Source: Zopfochytrium polystomum
Lineage: Eukaryota > Chytridiomycota > Chytridiomycetes > Chytridiales > Chytridiaceae
Length of the DNA: 64,000 nucleotides
Assembly (NCBI GenBank): GCA_025765615.1
Contig: JAIVFJ010000016.1
Span: 310,001-374,000 of the forward strand
Direction of reading: 5' to 3'
Both the position numbers and the translations under genes were made by a program. Each line of letters begins with the position of its first letter. The stretch's first letter is position 1. Below are positions 1 to 11,933 of this stretch, piece after piece. Under the pieces are notes generated by a model, which was given only the letters and a program-made list of their open reading frames with translations, was not told where the DNA came from and did no database searches.

Positions 1-3000
1 CTAACTCAGTCTTTGGGAGAAAAGCACCCAAGCTTTTGGCAAAGGTAAAAACTAGGAATCAGCAAGGTATTTGGAGATAGTAAGTTTGTGGACGTACAAG
101 ACAAGCTCGCCAAGGAACCCGAGCCAGGAAGCTTTCGCAGACGTGACAAACTCCATACCCGCGTTTCTGTAGCAGTCGAGACTCGCGCGGAGAAGCAATG
201 TGTTTTGGAACAAAACAGTTTCCTTGACGCTGGCTCTGAAGAACGAGAGAAGCAAAATGCTGAGGGCTTTGCATTCGATCTCTCGGACGCTCTGAACGCT
301 GCTCGAATATGATTCATAGGCCGTGACGCAAGCCTGGCTTTTGTTCTTCATCCCAATAACGAACATCGTGAGCCCGATCTGAATGTAGCACTGCTTTAGG
401 CGCCAACGCCAGTAGTTTTTGTCCTTTGCAGTGTGATGACCGACGTGCGCGATAAAGAGGATGGACATGGGGAGGATTATATAGTCTAGCCCCCCAGCAA
501 TCGCAAAGTGCTCTGTAAGCATGTCGAGCGTAATAACAATTTCGTCCAAGCGCATCAAAAACTCGTCAACATCTTCCACCGGGAGAACTTTTCTGCGATC
601 AGATCGATTCTGCCTTGCCGCGGGAGAAAACGCGAGGGGATAATTTCGAATCAAAAACGCCGCGCAAACGCGGTAGGCTTCGTCTGGAGGGGATGCCAAG
701 AGCGCTTTGAAGCTTGAAAAACTCCGCCCAAACGACTTGAAAAAGGCGGTTGCGGTTTTGGTGGGGAACTGCAAAGGACATCCTGCAAGTTTGAGAAGCA
801 CCGCCGCGGCTGCGATTGCGCCGGCAGTATTTCTGCTCAGGGATTTATCAGGTAAACAACCAATTGTAGGGTAAAAGGCACCCTCACCCGCTTTGGTAAT
901 GAAGAACTGCTCGAAATCGGCAGTCTCGAAGCCGCGTTGTCAGACAAAGAGAGTCGCAATATGTTGGATTCAACTCGTCCAGCAGCCTCCGATACCGAAA
1001 AGCATCCGTTGACAGTCGCGCCTCTGCCGCCTCCGCAAAGCCTCGGTAGAGAAACTGCGACTTCAGTTCCTCTTCCCCACTGATTTGCATGAGATTTTCA
1101 ATGATTGTCGGCAACAGCAGGCCGTCGTCTTCCTCCTTGTCGAGGCGGGCGATCAAAAGAAAGACAAGAGCTCGGCGCACCACCTCGCGCCGCTGAGGCA
1201 AGTACGCCGTCAGAACGCCTTGGTGAATAAGGTAGTGGCTGAACGTGTACTCGTCGCCGGCGGCTGCTCGCTTCGTGATGAAACCAAATCTGTCTTCCTC
1301 CTTCCAGCAGCGCTCTGATGCTGCTCTCTTCAAAACCGAATGATCTCGCAGTCCTTTTGGGCTCTAAAGCTTGCAGGACTTCGCACAACGTCTCGAGGGT
1401 GAAGTACTGGCCGATGACTGATGCAACGGAAATAATGTGACGAAACCCAGACGACAACGAGTCCAATCTGAAATATTTAAATTGAAATCAGCTCCCCTCT
1501 ATCAGCAAAGGAAACGCCTTGACTCACTGGGCTGTGATGAGACCGTCAATCGCAGATTCACTCGTCCGTAAGTCCCGCAGAGTCAATTTGCTTACTTTGA
1601 CTCCCTGATTCATCTGAGCTTTCAGTGTCGACAGAATCACATTGACAGCGATGGGGATGCCGCTGGAGCGATCAATGATATCTTGGAGCAGTTCTTCCTC
1701 CGTTTCGACGTCCACGAGTGCGCTCTTAACAATGTTGCGAACGGAATCCTGCTGCCAGAGGCCCAAGTTTGATGTGAACACCGCAGCTTGATTCGATGTT
1801 GTCTAGTTCTTCGCAAAAATCCCACTCCTTGGTTTTCAACAGTTGCGAGAAACATTGTTTACGACGGGACATTCATGCACATCTATCCACTCTAACGAAC
1901 CTCGCGGGGTCTTCCAGCCATGACGAACAGTGCCGATGGACACAACTGCGTCAGCACCTGGAGCACTTTCAGCGACTCTTGGTCGATCCACTGGAATAAA
2001 AAAAAAAACGATGTCAGCCCGGAAGCACGCGAACCACTGACAAAGCTTGGGGGGTGAAGAAAAGAAGCGTCGTTTTCGGCAACAAGCTTCCACCTGTCCG
2101 TCATCGCACAACACAACAATATCAAAGCGTAGGGTCATCTTCACGGCAAGCAGCAGCTGCGCCACGACCGTAGACAGCGCCAACACCGTGTCGCTACCCG
2201 CCATACCCATTTCGTTCCGCAAGCAGGAGCCCTGGAACGGCGCCAAGAGCGCGCAGGCCGCCGGGTTCGATGAGTATCACCACCTCCTCCAAGAAAGGCG
2301 AACATGGATCTGATTCTGCGGTAGCCCCGAGCCGTGTCGCCCTACGACTAATCGTTGGAGCAGTGGCCGAGATCCGCCCGCCCCTCGGTGCCAATTGAGG
2401 CGGCTTGATGCCCCGCGACTGAAGCTGCGAAACAAATGTGCGAAGAACCGAGCCGAGGAACGCGAAGGAGGTCTTTCGCTTTGTCTCGTACGCGACGCAG
2501 GCGCTGGTTTTCGAAAAGAAAATAAGACGTTTCGCAGTTGCTCTGTGAGCAGTCTGCGCAATCTGCTCTGCAGGCCTCACCAGATTAATGTGGTCGAGTC
2601 GCCCAAACACTGCCTTTGGATGAACGAAACGAGAGCTGACTTTCCAAAGCCAGACCTCCCCGTTATGAGAACTCTCTGATTCGGAATGCCCTGTTTCCAG
2701 TTGCCCACAATTTCGCTCAGCTGAGCGGTCTCGGTCTCTCTCCCAAACAAACTCTGTGGCAGTGTGCCGTTAGACGGTGCCCGGCTCAATTTCGTCGATC
2801 GAAGTGGATAGTACGCGATCGAACCGCTGAAGCCTTTTGATGAACGATTAGTAATTCGCTTTGTCCGGTGTTTCCAAATTAGGTCTCCACTGGAAATAGT
2901 CGCTTCGCCTCACCTTTCAGTTTAACGTGCGGTGAGGTCGTTTCAAACTCAAACTGCCCTTTGCCCGCATCAAAAGTGCTCTGGTCGCAGCGAATCCACA

Positions 3001-4662
3001 CATCCCGATCCCCAAACTGCTCCGCCGGCGCCGTCGCCTCTATGCACATCAGCCTCGCGGCAAGATTGACCGTCGCTCCAAGCACGGTCCCGTCCATCCG
3101 CCTTTCATCCCCAATGAGCCCTGCGTAAACAGTCCCCGTCGCGACACCAACATCGACCGCGCCGACCGCGTGCCGCGCAGCGGACCCTCCACCGCCCCGT
3201 CGGACCCGATCGGCAAAGCTCAGACACGCCGCGAGCGCGTTCGGCGCATCTGTGCGGTGGTGCGCGAGCCCGCGCAGGCCCCACACTGCGAGCGCCGTGA
3301 ATCCCTTGTCGTCGAAACTGAGTTGGCGGAGGCTCCCGCCGTTCTCGGCGATGCACTTGATCACAGTCTCTGCGACGAACTGTGCGACGCCCAGGGCGCT
3401 GGTCGGCGCGTCCGAGTCAGAGGGAGGAGTTTTTTGGTGGATGGCTTTACTGCCCGGAGAAAGCAGGTTGAGAGAGATGCTGGGGAAACGCATGAACACG
3501 ACCGAGACCTTGCGGAGGTCACTGTAGTGGTCCTGGCCATCCGATCCGAGAAAGGATGATCGCCGCCTCGCCCCTGACAGCGACAGCTTCAACTTCCGCA
3601 AGCGAGGATTGGTGCGGGCGTCCCTCTCGTTGCCGGCCTGCTCCGATTCGATCGCATACCGCGCGATTGATGATTCGACGTACTGGACTGCGGAAAGAAA
3701 AAACTCCGCGTCGTCCGTGGACATGAAATCGTCTTCGCCGCTTTCAAAATGTTCCAGGCCCAAAACCCTTTTAACGAGCTGCAGTGCCTCGACGTCGCTG
3801 CTCCTGATAGTGACGTGTTCCGCCGAGGCCTCGTATCCCACTGCAAACGACGCGCTCGAAAAAGGAGAACCACCAAGGCCTGACATTGCTCGCATCACGG
3901 CATCGTGGTACCCGCGTGAGAGCACAATCTGTCCCCGAGTCCCAAGCCCGAGCATCTCACCCGCCTCAGCAGCCGCCTCTCCTGTGATCAAATACTCTCT
4001 GCGCGCGATCTCGCCGACTTCTAGCGGCTCTTGTTGCCCCAAGATAATGTGATTGATCGTCCCAAACCCGATCCCAATGTGTAGGCCCACTCCGCCAGCT
4101 GCCTCCGCCTGCGAGGAGCTGATGTCCGGCCCAGACTTGCCGTGAAAGAGCTGGAGGAGCTCGACGCAGCACACCAAGCATTCCAGGAGCAGGCTCTCGC
4201 GACGCGTTTCGCTTGCAGCGGTATCTGACCTTCAAACTTTTCCAAGTAAGAAAAAAAAGGAGAAACGAGATAGAAAATAGTGACAGCATCAGCACCAACA
4301 CGCGACAGCGGCGTCGCCGGCAAACTTGACGATAGACCCCGATCGCGCGTAGACACGCCCAATGATCTTTTCGAAAGGGTTGTTGATCGCCTCGTGCAGC
4401 TTGGCGGCTCCGTCGTTGCCGTGCTCACGGAACAGGCGCGTTGAGAGAGCCGTGAATCCTTTTTTGGGACTGATTGAGCCGTGGGGAACGCGAGTTCTTT
4501 TGGGGAAGATCGTTGGGGTGGGGTGGGGGCGCAAACACACGCACCCGAAATGTCGATCACGGCGACCGCACCGCGGTCGTCGACCGCAACGTGTGGGAGC
4601 CGGATGGAGTCCGCAGAGTCACGGCAGATCTTGCGCACATGATTCGGAAGAAACTTGAGCAT
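1..4662 (-). CDS. Soluble adenylyl cyclase-like protein, paralog 1 (partial, frame-broken)
   Basis: ADCY10-type architecture: two class III cyclase domains, a P-loop NTPase, then a long helical region, running off the left edge. The start at 4662 gives MLKFLPNH, shared with the two other paralogs in the window. C1 has AVIDISG and, after an intron, VKFAGDAAV (the two metal Asp). C2 has DDKGFTALAVWGLRG and TVLGATVNLAARLM (transition-state Asn/Arg). Walker A GRSGFGKS begins near 2660. Aligned to the paralogs, the frame breaks three times by one extra base: near 2221 (after ALGAVPGLLL), near 1752 (after LGPLAA) and at 1301 (between LLE and EEDRFGF). Spacing to conserved residues is kept at each break, so introns do not explain them. 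The product would make cAMP from ATP in the cytosol; family members respond to bicarbonate or calcium. It is either a decaying copy or an intact gene with sequence indels. Confidence 0.85.
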
Positions 4663-5370
4663 GGGTTTATTGGTCGGTATAGGGCGGCCCACAAAATGAT
4701 TCTGTTTCAACCAGCCAAAGAAGATATCTTTGGGCTCGTTAGGGCAGACGCGTTCTCACGTGAACGGAATCGGTATCCTGATTGAAAACACGAGTACTTT
4801 GAACGCGGAGACACAATGTGCCCCAGTCGAAATGGTTGTAATCGTATTTTCTCCGCACCATAATGGCCAAAAGGCAAATTAGTAAGTACACACACCCCTT
4901 TCTTCGTTGCACTTACCCCCCCCCCCCCCCCACCCCCTCCCCCCCCCACCCCCCGTCCTCCCTCTTCGAGCCAGAAGCCCCTAACTTTCCCCGCAGAGTC
5001 CACCCGGTACCGCTCGTGTTGCCCGCTTGGAGGATCGCCGCCTTCTGTGGTGGATCGACGCCACAGGGGCTGGCTGCAGTCAAGGACAAGAGTTGTCGAA
5101 GCGTCGGTTACTTTATGTTTGAGGTTGGAGTTGACCAGAAGGTGGACGACTGATCTTCCACACAAGTGATCGCTTTAATCTTCATATTCGGTCGTTACTT
5201 ACCGTGGTTAATTCCCCCTTAACCTTGTCCATCCACTGAGGGACAAAATGGCGTTGGAGACGATTCCAGAACTAATCGTCTCAAGGAAACCCTGGCGTTC
5301 TGAGTACGCTAAGTAGATCGGGGAGGGTTCATCAACACTTTATGTCTATACGATCAAATCATTCTGGAAG
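4663..5370. other. Intergenic, C-rich tract, no supported gene
   Basis: This holds the upstream region of the soluble cyclase (start 4662). It contains a nearly pure C tract around 4917-4957, with a few A and T interruptions. No reading frame here has recognisable domains. Short open frames on both strands overlap the low-complexity tract and are not called. Confidence 0.5.
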
Positions 5371-5856
5371 GTGAGAGGGTCTGGAGTGCAGGAACGATCC
5401 GTTAAAAGTCCGACGTCACAACGACGGCTGTGTGACTCCGAAACCCCGTGGCGCACTCTTCCGGCACGGGCGATGCGAAGAAAGGGCCGCAATCGCGTTG
5501 GCCCAGTGTCTGGAGTGTTTGAGGCATTTGTCGAGGAAGCGGGGCAGCTTGCGATAAATACTGTAGCTTCGTTGAAGGGACCGGTCCCTGGCGTCCTTTG
5601 CTGCGACGGAGCGTCGGTCAGGCTTGATTCAAGAAAAAGTGAGTCTGTCCATGTATTCACCAGCGGCATCACTTTGCACTGAGTTTTTGATGTAAAGACC
5701 GCGAGTTGTTCCGAGATTATTCTAAAGGGTCCACTGCATTACGAAGCAGTACACTTCGATGCTACACATTTACTCAAACTCCAAGAACCAAACCGAGTTC
5801 TTCTGTTTCGTCGCGCTGGGAGTGATTCGAGGCTCTTCAAAACACGAGATCCACGT
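5371..5856 (+). CDS. Possible two-exon hypothetical gene fragment
   Basis: Weak candidate. An open frame from 5371 ends at a good donor (GTGAGT near 5640). A second open stretch from about 5727, with residues such as HYEAVHFDATHLLKLQ, ends at another good donor (GTAAGG at 5857). The pattern suggests internal exons of a plus-strand gene, but no family is recognised, the exon phases were not proven and the 3' end was not found. The opposite strand is also partly open here, so the strand is uncertain. Confidence 0.22.
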
Positions 5857-5929
5857 CTGGTAAGGGTTGGTGGTTGCGAGGACAAAGCGTCATTGTTGAG
5901 TGGCTGAGGACCCCTAGGCATGGTCAAGA

Positions 5930-6586
5930 TGTGAACGGAAAAGTCACTTTCTTGATGTTTGAAAAAAGTTGCGCGTAGATACTCCGCAAAAATTTTCTAT
6001 TTGAACAGACCGTGAGAACAAACGCTGGCAGTCGCGACAAATGTCGCACGGAAACATTCCCGCAGCATAGGGTGGTTTTTCGCGTCAAGATCCCGATCCC
6101 GTAGCAGGGGATTGCCGCCCCGAACTCGGCGATGCTGGGGGCTGGGTCCACGACATGATAGATATCTGGGATCGATTGGAAGGAAACTGCCGGTAGTGAG
6201 TGGAGGTGTGTTGGCGCGCGCCGAGTTCTGTCAAGTCTCGTTTATTTTCTTTTCAAGAAAAAAGTAAACAAGGAACGCGGAGACACCATGGACCCCCATA
6301 ACCCTGACCCATCTGCCTTCCCTCACGAAACGCCCAAGCACGTCTGAAAGTGTGCAAAGAAAAAGAAGCAAGTTGGCGAAAAGCGCGCCGGGTAAAAAAT
6401 GCGCGGCGGATCTGTTTTTTACAATATCACTTGTACTTTTCGTCGAGCGGGGCGGGGAAAGAAATCAGATTGTTTAGACTGACATTTCACACTGACTTTG
6501 CTCACTCCGTCACCCAGACACGTTAACACGCATGCAGCGCTCGCATAGTTACAAACGCAGATGCTCATACTCACTCGCTAAATGCA
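5930..6586. other. Intergenic, no supported gene
   Basis: AT-richer sequence between the weak candidate gene and the thioredoxin gene. Short open frames occur on the minus strand near 5924-6151, but none carries a recognisable motif. It ends in a CA microsatellite. Confidence 0.45.
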
Positions 6587-6624
6587 AACACACAGACACA
6601 CACACACACACACACACACACACA
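6587..6624. repeat. (CA)n microsatellite
   Basis: CA dinucleotide run with one interruption (CAGACA), just downstream of the thioredoxin stop codon. Seen directly. Confidence 0.95.
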
Positions 6625-6664
6625 AGCGCGCGATCACACCACAGACATCGACAGACTGCCGATG

Positions 6665-7255
6665 TCACCAACTCACCAAATTCACGCCCTCCTCCAACGC
6701 CGCGACATCCGCACCGACAACCCGATCGCCAACTGCCGCGCCGTTCCTGAAAAACAAGAAAGTCGGGACGGCCGAGACTTCAGCGGCGCGCGCGAGGGCG
6801 CGGTGGGCGTCAATGTCGACTTTGAGGAAGGTGACGCCGGGGAACTTTTCCGAGAGTGCTTGGTAGCGCGGGGCGACGGCGCGGCAGGGGCCGCACCAGG
6901 TTGCTGTGAAGTCTGGGGGGTTGACGGGGTGGGAAGAGGTGAGGAGAGCGTGAGAGGAAGGGTGCGTGTGAGGGAGATTACAACGCGGATGGACAGGAGG
7001 GGTCCAATGAAGGGGAGGCGGCGACCCGTCCCGCGAGAACGAGTCAGGACCCGACCGCATGAAAGAGGGGTCCCTCATGTGTATGCGTCGCGTGCGCGCG
7101 GGGAGGGTGATCGTGGTGCAAGAGGGGAGTCTCGCTCAAGTGACAAGCATGGGATTGGCCGGTCGGGGGTGTTCGGGAGTTTGAAAACGATGCGAATGCA
7201 GCCAGCCCAGTCTGAGCCCAGGCTACGCTCCCTCTCTTTTCTCCCTCTCCTCTCG

Positions 7256-7301
<46 letters not shown>

Positions 7302-7370
7302 GACGACGACGAGGCCGCCCGAGTTGATGGCCTTGTTGTACTCGTCCTCGGACTGGATCTCCTTGACCAT
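6665..7370 (-). CDS. Thioredoxin
   Basis: Two exons on the minus strand: 7301-7370 and 6665-6912. Splicing joins GLVVV to DFTATWCGPCRAVAP, restoring the thioredoxin active site WCGPC with the conserved preceding Asp-Phe. The conserved cis-Pro segment is present as SAVPTFLFF. The spliced product is 105 residues, the normal size for a single-domain cytosolic thioredoxin, with no targeting peptide. It reduces protein disulfides using electrons from thioredoxin reductase. The 388-nt intron is unusually long for this window and opens directly into a GA repeat. The last codons contain a good GTGAGT donor before the stop, so a short third exon replacing the last few residues cannot be excluded. Confidence 0.93.
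7261..7299. repeat. (CT)n microsatellite at the thioredoxin intron donor
   Basis: CT run on the plus strand, so GA on the coding strand. It starts within the 5' splice site of the thioredoxin intron (GTGAGAGAGA...). Seen directly. Confidence 0.95.
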
Positions 7371-7502
7371 CTCCCTCTATCTCTCTGTCTCTCTCGGCGG
7401 TGCGTCGTTCGTTCGTTTGCGTAAGCGGGAGGGAACGTTGTTGGGTGGCTTTCTTTCCATTCGTTTTCTTTCTCTCCTCTTTTCATTTGCAAGTGTGAGA
7501 GC

Positions 7503-7541
<39 letters not shown>

Positions 7542-8203
7542 ATGTATTTCAATCTATCTGTCTGTCTGTTTTTTGTAATGCACCAATAACTGCGAAGACA
7601 GCCCTCTTGGTGGCGTTGGAGGGGTGACTGAGCACAGACTAACTGACGGACTGGAGGATTCAGTCAGCTGCTCGGATCGCCAGAGGGGAGTCGCCTTCGT
7701 TTTCACCTTCAAGCTTATGCGCAACTGAATGCGCAACTGAAAGGTCGGAAAAGAAAAAAAAAACAAAAAAAAAAAAAAAAACCAGGCAGACTGTGTCGAT
7801 TGGATTATCTCTCGTTCAAAAACGAGTTCGGTTTATAATGTGCCGCCGACTTTTGGCCTTGCATTTGCTTTGAAAACAAAAACGATGAAAACAAACATGA
7901 AAGGTATGAAGGAAACGCTTCCGATTGCACACAAAGAAACAAACAAATTGGGGTGGGCACACAAAAACGTGAAAACAAGCGGTGAGGAAAAAAGGAAAAG
8001 AATAACCGTCGAATACGATTCAAGTGGGGAGGCCGAAAAACATGGTACAGTGTGCCGGTGACAGGGGCAATAGAGAATGCGCGGACAAACAGCCGGGAAA
8101 CAAAGGAATGAAGACAGGCTGAAAAAAAACAACTCAAAGGGTGAAAAAAGATAGCAAAGTCTAGAAAAGCTCCATCAGAGTCGGTCGATGCGATACCGCC
8201 ATT
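7371..8203. other. Intergenic, CTGT repeat and A-rich tracts
   Basis: This separates the thioredoxin start from the zinc-finger gene stop. It includes a (CTGT)n array at 7502-7541, a degenerate continuation to about 7570, and A-rich runs near 7748-7783. Open frames here are made of repeat residues (Cys-Leu-Ser-Val) and are not called. Confidence 0.6.
7502..7541. repeat. (CTGT)n microsatellite
   Basis: About ten perfect tandem CTGT units, followed by diverged TGTATGTA and CTAT units. Seen directly. Confidence 0.95.
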
Positions 8204-10207
8204 TCATTTCCAGTCGGGGTCAACCGTCTTTCGCAGTCGCTTTGACCTTTTGAATAGGGTCCCGGTTTCTTCTTCGTCGTCGCTCCCGTGGTCCAAAGAG
8301 GACGCCGTCGCCGCCGTGCGCTTTCTTGACCGAGGCTTTGGCTCAGCAGCCTCCGAGGTGCGCTCTTCATCGTTTGCACTCTCCTCCAAAGGCACTCCGT
8401 GCTTCGACAGTCTGTGTCGGCGCATGTCAAATCGTCGTCTGAATCCGCGGGCGCACTCCTTGCAGGTGAATACTTGGGACTCGGAACCCAAGTGGGTCAT
8501 GTAGTGAATCTTGAGATTGTATCGGCGTGCTTGCGACGTTCCGCACTGCGGAAACGGGCAGTCATACTGGCTTGTTCGCGGGTTGGCGCTCAGTTTCAAG
8601 ATATCATCAGGGCGCGGAAGACCTGCTTTGTCGTAGGCGGAATTGTCGTCGTGACGGTCGTTCTCCTCCAAAGCTTGGTCGTCGACAGAAAAGTTGGAGA
8701 GCGTCGAAGTCGCAGGAGAAACCATCATTGCAGCTGCCAGCTTCTGGCGGCTTGGCACAGTACGGGTACGGGTAGCTCTCGAGTTGCTGGCGCGGATTGG
8801 AGACTTGGTCGATTTCGCAAGCTGGGACTGATCTGCTGATAGTGAAGTCCAAGTAGGCGTCGGTAACCCAAAGAAAGGGGCGGGAGACTCCGCAGCCGCG
8901 CTTTCAGGAGTAGAAATCGGCGACAGAGTCGGGGTTGATCCAGGCGAGCAGGCTGCGCTAACCCACTGAAGTGCACGGTCGACTGCTAGCTGAATATCAA
9001 CCGAGGCGTCGGCGTCCGCGGAACCGGCCATTGTGTCGTCCACGAGGGCTCCGTCCATATTCGACAAAGCCCACTCACCAACAACACCAAGGTCGTCATT
9101 GATCGCATCAGCACTTCCACACGAAGGAATACTAGGCGCCAACAACTTCTGGGTTGGATCAACATCAATAAGGGCCAAAGCTTCGTCAACGGCAATGTCC
9201 AGCACATCGCCACCGACACACTCTCCCACAAACAAACTCTCCTCACCACAACAACCAACGGCCGGGCGACTCTCTTCCTTCGTCTCCATGCCTCCCAAGA
9301 GTGACAACGGATCCAGAACGAGATTCCACGCCGTGAGGTGGTCCAAGACGTTGTTGTTGTCATCATCGGCAGCAGCAGACGGCACGGACCACGTCACAGC
9401 AGGTAGTCGCTGGGGCGATGGGGGCAGCGTGCTGCCGAAAGCAGGCGACGCGTGGCTATCTTTAGAGGCCGCAGTGATTGTCTGCAAACTCACCAGAGAG
9501 GAAGACGACGATTGCTGTGGGAGTCCTTCGATGGAAAATTGGTGAAGGATGGCGCCAAAGTCGACGTCCTCCAGGGATAGCGACTTGGCGGGGTGGGGGG
9601 CTTGGCATGGTAGGTCGGATACAAGGGCGTCAAGGTCACAGAACGTCAGATCGGAATTTTCATCAAAAGGGGTGGCAAGATGGGCCCAGCGTTGCTGGGG
9701 CACGTCCACCATACCATAAGAGGCTTGGCCGGAGACGACGGGCAGGTCCAGGTCGTCAAACAGTGGGAGGTCTCCGTGGGAGTCACTCGCTGAGGAGGGC
9801 GATCCGACGTCAGAAACAAGCCAGTCAAGCAGCTCGAAGTCCTCCGTAAAAGGAGAGTCGTCGAACGAGACGCTCATGCTGTTGTCGATTGCGTTGTCGA
9901 TGGGTGGAAGGTATGGAGGTGAGGGGGGGCTGAACAGCTGGAGACCAGTTCCTCTGGGGTCACACAGCCGAAGACGATTGTTCTCAGGACGGTGGATGGG
10001 CCGACAGCTGAGCTCCGTTTCGGAGAAGGACGGCGAGATCGCACGGCTCAAAGAGTCGGACGGGTACAAAGAGCCAGGGGGAATGGCGGCAGAAGGGCAG
10101 GATGGCGTCGGTTCTGGGAGGTTGAATGGGGTGTGGGGGGTTGGGTTGTTGCTGAGTTTTTTTGTGATTTCTTTTTGTAATATTCGCAACTGTGGCGATG
10201 ATTTCAT
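8204..10207 (-). CDS. C2H2 zinc-finger transcription factor
   Basis: Single uninterrupted frame of 667 residues. Two C-terminal C2H2 fingers (about residues 545-605) read C-x4-C-x12-H-x3-H (CPFPQC...HYMTH) and C-x2-C-x12-H-x4-H (CKEC...HRLSKH). A basic, acidic-patched tail with KPRSRKR and FKRSKRLRK follows and is a likely nuclear localisation signal. The N-terminal 540 residues are Ser/Pro/Asp-rich and low in order, as in fungal activators. An alternative start, MSVSFDDSPF at about 9876, gives a more typical acidic N-terminus; the longer frame is open, but its first 108 residues are Pro/Ser-rich and may be leader. Sequence-specific DNA binding is expected; target genes are unknown. Confidence 0.85.
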   Translation of the reverse strand: MKSSPQLRILQKEITKKLSNNPTPHTPFNLPEPTPSCPSAAIPPGSLYPSDSLSRAISPSFSETELSCRPIHRPENNRLRLCDPRGTGLQLFSPPSPPYLPPIDNAIDNSMSVSFDDSPFTEDFELLDWLVSDVGSPSSASDSHGDLPLFDDLDLPVVSGQASYGMVDVPQQRWAHLATPFDENSDLTFCDLDALVSDLPCQAPHPAKSLSLEDVDFGAILHQFSIEGLPQQSSSSSLVSLQTITAASKDSHASPAFGSTLPPSPQRLPAVTWSVPSAAADDDNNNVLDHLTAWNLVLDPLSLLGGMETKEESRPAVGCCGEESLFVGECVGGDVLDIAVDEALALIDVDPTQKLLAPSIPSCGSADAINDDLGVVGEWALSNMDGALVDDTMAGSADADASVDIQLAVDRALQWVSAACSPGSTPTLSPISTPESAAAESPAPFFGLPTPTWTSLSADQSQLAKSTKSPIRASNSRATRTRTVPSRQKLAAAMMVSPATSTLSNFSVDDQALEENDRHDDNSAYDKAGLPRPDDILKLSANPRTSQYDCPFPQCGTSQARRYNLKIHYMTHLGSESQVFTCKECARGFRRRFDMRRHRLSKHGVPLEESANDEERTSEAAEPKPRSRKRTAATASSLDHGSDDEEETGTLFKRSKRLRKTVDPDWK

Positions 10208-10679
10208 TCGCTTCTCTCCATGCTCTCTCTCTCTCTCTCTCCCTGTCTCTGTCTCTCTCGCTCCTCCGTGGACAGGATGGGATCCGAGGATTCCGCAGTC
10301 GCCAGTTCGAGTTCAGACAAGGCCAAAGCTCTGTCTCTGGTCCTGTCTTTGATTTCTCAGCACCAAAGCGACCGAGCCAAACGGACCCCACGAATGAACC
10401 AAACACAAACCTCCTTGTCACGCTAAGCCTGGATATCGTCGTATCACAGCACTCCGACTCCTCTGACTAATCTTACTAGCACCACGCACCTGAGAAAATC
10501 CACGCCAGCTTATCGGAGAAAAAACGCAGCAAGACCAGTTGCGACGAGTCTATGCCGAAAATGCTTTGTCTTCAGTCTTTGTCGGGTCAGTTGAGCTTGG
10601 CGGAGAAGTCTGGGAGGTTGCCAGAATCAACTTGAACGACGACAATAGTCACAACTGAGGCCGACCTTGTCACGCTTGC
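10208..10679. other. Intergenic with CT repeat
   Basis: This contains the upstream region of the zinc-finger gene, with an interrupted CT microsatellite at about 10221-10260. No supported gene. Confidence 0.5.
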
Positions 10680-11551
10680 CGTCTTCAACGCCGTCCTCTC
10701 CGTTGACGTCCTCGCCCACGACCGCCAACGCCCCCCCTGAATGGCCGACAGCTCGACTCTGCTCTTGCTGCCGCCGTCGGCGCCGGGCACCTCGCGGTAG
10801 AACTCCGTGTCCCGCGGCGCCCGCGCCACGCACGAGGTCGAGCTCGCCGCAATCAAGTCCTCCCGACATATACCGCCTACTCTGCGAACGCGGCGACCTG
10901 GACGTCAACAGCGACCTCGACTACATGGGCTCGACCCACTGCTGGGCCGTCATCAAAAACAACTTGCCGCTGGTCAAGTTCCTCCTGCGCAAGGCCCAAG
11001 CCGAGCCGAATTGGCCCCTCATGTAAGCGCGACACAGCCGCTGGCAATCGCTGCGCTCCAGAGATGCAGCAGCAGCTGCTGCGACGGGCTTGGCGACACC
11101 GCCGGCGCCCGGCCGACAGTATCAAGGAGGTCGAAATCGCCGCGCTGCTGCTCGACTGCGGTGCAGAATACGACCCTGGGTTCCTGTATCTGGCGGTGAA
11201 GAACGGAAACTGGCCCGTCGCTGAGCTGCTCGTTGCAATGGCAACAGCGTCGACAGTATTTCGTTCTGGGCCGTTATGCCGCCCAGCGACTCGCCCGCCA
11301 TTGACGAGAGGACGAAAGGTCCGCTGACGCTACGCGGCCGAGTGCGGACACGTGTGACAACGTGTCGTTTCTTTCCGGTGGCAGACTTTTCTGTGGTGGA
11401 CGATCAGGGCTTGACTGCGCTCGATCGCGCCCGAGCAGCGCCTTGTGAGGATGCTGTTCGTTTTTTTGAGTCGCTGCGGCGGAAGAGTTGCAGATCGCCA
11501 GCCCTCCTTTGCGCTTGTTGTGCCAATGTAATAAATAAAGAGGTCTACTGA
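10680..11551 (+). pseudogene. Ankyrin-repeat locus broken across frames
   Basis: Ankyrin-like segments follow one another on the plus strand but in successive frames. They include DSALAAAVGAGHLAVE, then RLLCERGDLDVNSD with HCWAVIKNNLPLVKFLLRKA, then QPLAIAALQR, then VEIAALLLDCGAEYDPGFLYLAVKNGNWPVAELL (quoted here in parts), then DDQGLTALDRARAA. Each step is a change of -1 (or +2). Candidate GT donors exist (GTAAGC at 11023), but the acceptors tried give the wrong phase. The locus therefore looks decayed or affected by missing bases. Ankyrin proteins mediate protein binding; no partner can be inferred. A multi-exon functional gene with unusual splicing is the alternative. Confidence 0.5.
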
Positions 11552-11933
11552 TATCAATCAATCTCTCGCAGCACAGTAAGGCGAGCCTGTGGAAGCCAAG
11601 CTCGAAATAGTGTTGAAAATTCCACATCTTCGTACGTATTTACGTAACTGTAATTTCCAGCATGCCAACTAGAATATATTGAACTTTGAGCAGAACAAAG
11701 TATGGGGATGGAAATAATGCCGAACAAGGCCACAAAAAAGAAATACATGCTCAGAGAGAACGCAGGCTGCTCGCAGTGTCATCGAAAGTTCACTCGAGAA
11801 ATCCGCCCATCCAGGAAACTCCGGTGGCGCTAGCGGCGCCACATTTCTTCGCATTTGCCGTTTCCTGGTGCCGTCGACCTGTTACTCCGTCGGCGGCTTA
11901 TTTGTAGTGTCCATGGATCCCGTGTCGGCAAAT

